DNA of 7,177 nucleotides from Plastoroseomonas sp036499545 (GTDB lineage Bacteria; Pseudomonadota; Alphaproteobacteria; Acetobacterales; Acetobacteraceae). Of this stretch, positions 6,172-7,177 are shown in pieces. Position 1 is the first letter of the stretch. Each line of letters opens with the position of its first letter. The notes beneath the pieces were generated by a model, which had not been told where the DNA came from, did not search any database, and worked only from the letters and a program-made list of their open reading frames with translations. Made by a program: the position numbers and the translations under genes. The DNA lies in assembly GCA_036499545.1 (NCBI GenBank), contig DASYDR010000167.1, forward strand, positions 1 to 7,177. Reading direction: 5' to 3'.

Positions 6172-6728
6172 TGCCGTCCCGGGGGCCGCCGCCGCTGTTC
6201 CAGCGCCTGCTCGGCGCGCGGGCCGCGACCCTGCCGGCGGCGGTCGCCGCCGCCCATGCCGTCCCCGGCTTCCTGGCGCTGGAAGGCGTGGGTGAGGTCG
6301 AAGGCGCGGCCACCCTGCCCGGCCGGCTGATCGCCCGCCTGTTCCGGCTGCCCCGCGCCGGTCAGGCCATGCCGCTGCGCGTCGAGATGCGCGCGACGGC
6401 GGATGGCGGCGAGGTGTGGCAGCGCTTCTGGCCAGGCGTCACCACGCGATCCGTGCTGCGTGCCGCCGATCCGGCCAGCCGGACGCTGGATGAAGCCTTC
6501 GGGCCCTTCCGCGCCCGGCTGCGCTGCGATGCCGATACGCGGGGCCTGACCTTGACCGTGGTGGGCGGGCGTTTCCTCGGCATCCCGCTGCCGCGCGCCC
6601 TGCTGCCGCGCAGCGTCGCCACAGAGGCGGTCGATGCGGAGGGCCGCTTTACCTTCGATGTGCCGATCGCGCTGCCGCTGGTCGGACGCCTGGCGCATTA
6701 CCGGGGCTGGCTGAAACCGCTGGCCTAG
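6171..6728 (+). CDS. DUF4166 domain-containing protein
   Basis: A 185-residue protein that I recognise as a DUF4166 family member; its biochemical function is not known to me. Supporting features are an early ATLPGRLIARLFRLPRAGQAMPLRV (46-70), a central WQRFWPG region (83-89), EAFGPFRARLR (108-118), FLGIPLPRALLPRSVATEAVDAEGRF (135-160) and the end FDVPIALPLVGRLAHYRGWLKP (162-183). There is no signal peptide and no evident catalytic triad or cysteine motif. The short hydrophobic stretches look like buried beta strands. The ATG shares its A with the TGA of the monooxygenase (TGATG), so the pair is almost surely co-translated. The frame is open well upstream, back to 5448, but that part lies inside the monooxygenase gene and has no family features, so the start is set at 6171. 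The coupling suggests a partner or lipid/ligand-handling role for the flavoenzyme, which is inference only. Confidence 0.82.
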   Translation: MPSRGPPPLFQRLLGARAATLPAAVAAAHAVPGFLALEGVGEVEGAATLPGRLIARLFRLPRAGQAMPLRVEMRATADGGEVWQRFWPGVTTRSVLRAADPASRTLDEAFGPFRARLRCDADTRGLTLTVVGGRFLGIPLPRALLPRSVATEAVDAEGRFTFDVPIALPLVGRLAHYRGWLKPLA

Positions 6729-6828
6729 CGCCTGACGCGCGCAGGTTTGATCCGGATGCGGTTGGATCGCGGTGCCGGATGATCGATCCTCGTCGACGCC
6801 GGTTTTGCCGTTCATCCGGAGCCTGGCC
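6729..6828. other. Intergenic spacer between the DUF4166 gene and the secreted-protein gene
   Basis: This 100-base gap holds no gene. No convincing intrinsic terminator is present: CCTG-ACGCGCG-CAGG followed by TTT (6731-6748) has only a 4-base-pair stem. The heptamer CCGGATG occurs at 6752-6758 and 6775-6781, and its reverse complement CATCCGG at 6813-6819. The last copy overlaps the GGAG ribosome site (6818-6821) of the next gene, so pairing with an upstream copy could in principle mask that site. GATCC/GGATC (6749-6753 and 6764-6768) form another short inverted repeat. Whether the next gene has its own promoter here or is read from upstream is not decided by the sequence. Confidence 0.45.
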
Positions 6829-7177
6829 TTGGCCCATCGATCGATCAGCCGCGCCCTTCTCACCTGCGCGACGCTTGCCGTCGCGACTGCCGCCTGGGCC
6901 CAGTCGGGGACCAAGGCGCCCGCACCGGGCGCGGCGCGTCCGCCGGCGGCGAACCCCGAGACCGCCATCAACCGGCTGCTGATGCAGGAAGCGATCGCAC
7001 AGGCGCTGCTGCAGGCCTGCAATGGCCAGGACCCGGCCGGTGCGGCGGCACGCGGGCCACTGCTTGCGCAGTGGCGGCGGGAGGGCGGGTTGCAGGCCCT
7101 GGAACCGGCGCTGATCGCCCGGCTCGGCACCACCGCCTTGCAGGCGCAGCGGCAGGCGGCCATCGCCCGCACCTTGC
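6829..7177 (+). CDS. Secreted or periplasmic protein with signal peptide, N-terminal fragment (runs off right edge)
   Basis: I do not recognise the family. An open frame begins at TTG 6829 and continues to the right edge (116 codons plus one base). The start is chosen because GGAG (6818-6821) lies 7 bases upstream and because translation from it gives a textbook Sec signal peptide. That peptide has a short basic n-region (AHRSISR), a hydrophobic core (ALLTCATLAVATAA) and a signal peptidase I site AWA|QS after residue 24. The mature part starts with a Pro/Ala-rich linker (about 27-43), followed by an alanine- and glutamine-rich, probably alpha-helical region with a single cysteine, C64 (LLQACNGQD). 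An in-frame GTG at 6772 would add 19 residues ahead of the signal peptide and has no good ribosome site, so it is less likely. The protein is probably periplasmic. Its C-terminus and function cannot be judged here. Confidence 0.72.
   Translation, partial: MAHRSISRALLTCATLAVATAAWAQSGTKAPAPGAARPPAANPETAINRLLMQEAIAQALLQACNGQDPAGAAARGPLLAQWRREGGLQALEPALIARLGTTALQAQRQAAIARTL

Noticed and set aside
6731..6748. Possible intrinsic terminator after the DUF4166 gene
   Set aside because: The CCTG/CAGG stem is only 4 base pairs and is followed by three T residues, which is too weak to call.
6747..6760. FNR/FixK-like box (TTGAT half-site)
   Set aside because: Only one half matches. The expected ATCAA half is absent.
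5964..7172. 402-codon open frame on the minus strand across the monooxygenase end, the DUF4166 gene and the secreted-protein gene
   Set aside because: It is antisense to three supported genes, with Arg-rich low-complexity translation and no motifs. It is a GC artefact.
1..7177. CRISPR arrays, tRNA/rRNA genes, insertion sequences and phage or defence genes
   Set aside because: No regularly spaced repeats, tRNA-like cloverleafs, terminal inverted repeats or transposase or defence motifs were seen on either strand.

Overview
The window is very GC-rich with dense, mostly uninterrupted coding. The gene set points to an alphaproteobacterium: dusB-ntrB-ntrC in the nifR3-ntrB-ntrC order, a fused ispDF next to it, and an NtrB kinase of alphaproteobacterial type. 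The family Acetobacteraceae (Roseomonas-like genera) is my best guess. That guess rests on gene order and protein style recalled from memory, not on a database comparison.

Layout. (1) Positions 1-2416, minus strand: a three-gene operon dusB > ntrB > ntrC. Each junction is a 4-base ATGA stop/start overlap, and ntrC runs off the left edge after its first 60 codons. It joins a tRNA dihydrouridine synthase to the nitrogen two-component system. (2) Positions 2417-2536: a divergent promoter region. (3) Positions 2537-3694, plus strand: bifunctional ispDF of the MEP isoprenoid pathway. (4) Positions 3695-4867, minus strand: an SCP2-type thiolase whose stop codon abuts the ispDF stop, the two together making the palindrome TGATCA. 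(5) Positions 4868-4941: a second divergent promoter region. (6) Positions 4942-6728, plus strand: an FAD-dependent monooxygenase coupled by a TGATG overlap to a DUF4166 protein. (7) Positions 6729-6828: a short spacer. (8) From 6829 to the right edge, plus strand: the start of a secreted or periplasmic protein with a TTG start, a Shine-Dalgarno sequence and a clear signal peptide.

Working together: dusB-ntrBC is a housekeeping and nitrogen-control operon, and ispDF is an essential isoprenoid gene. The thiolase and the divergently transcribed monooxygenase-DUF4166 pair share a 74-base control region and may be accessory lipid or aromatic metabolism, but their substrates cannot be read from the sequence. 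I see no mobile elements, CRISPR arrays, RNA genes or phage genes. Most of the window is ordinary chromosome. The least-described part is the coupled monooxygenase/DUF4166 pair, followed by the secreted protein at the right edge.
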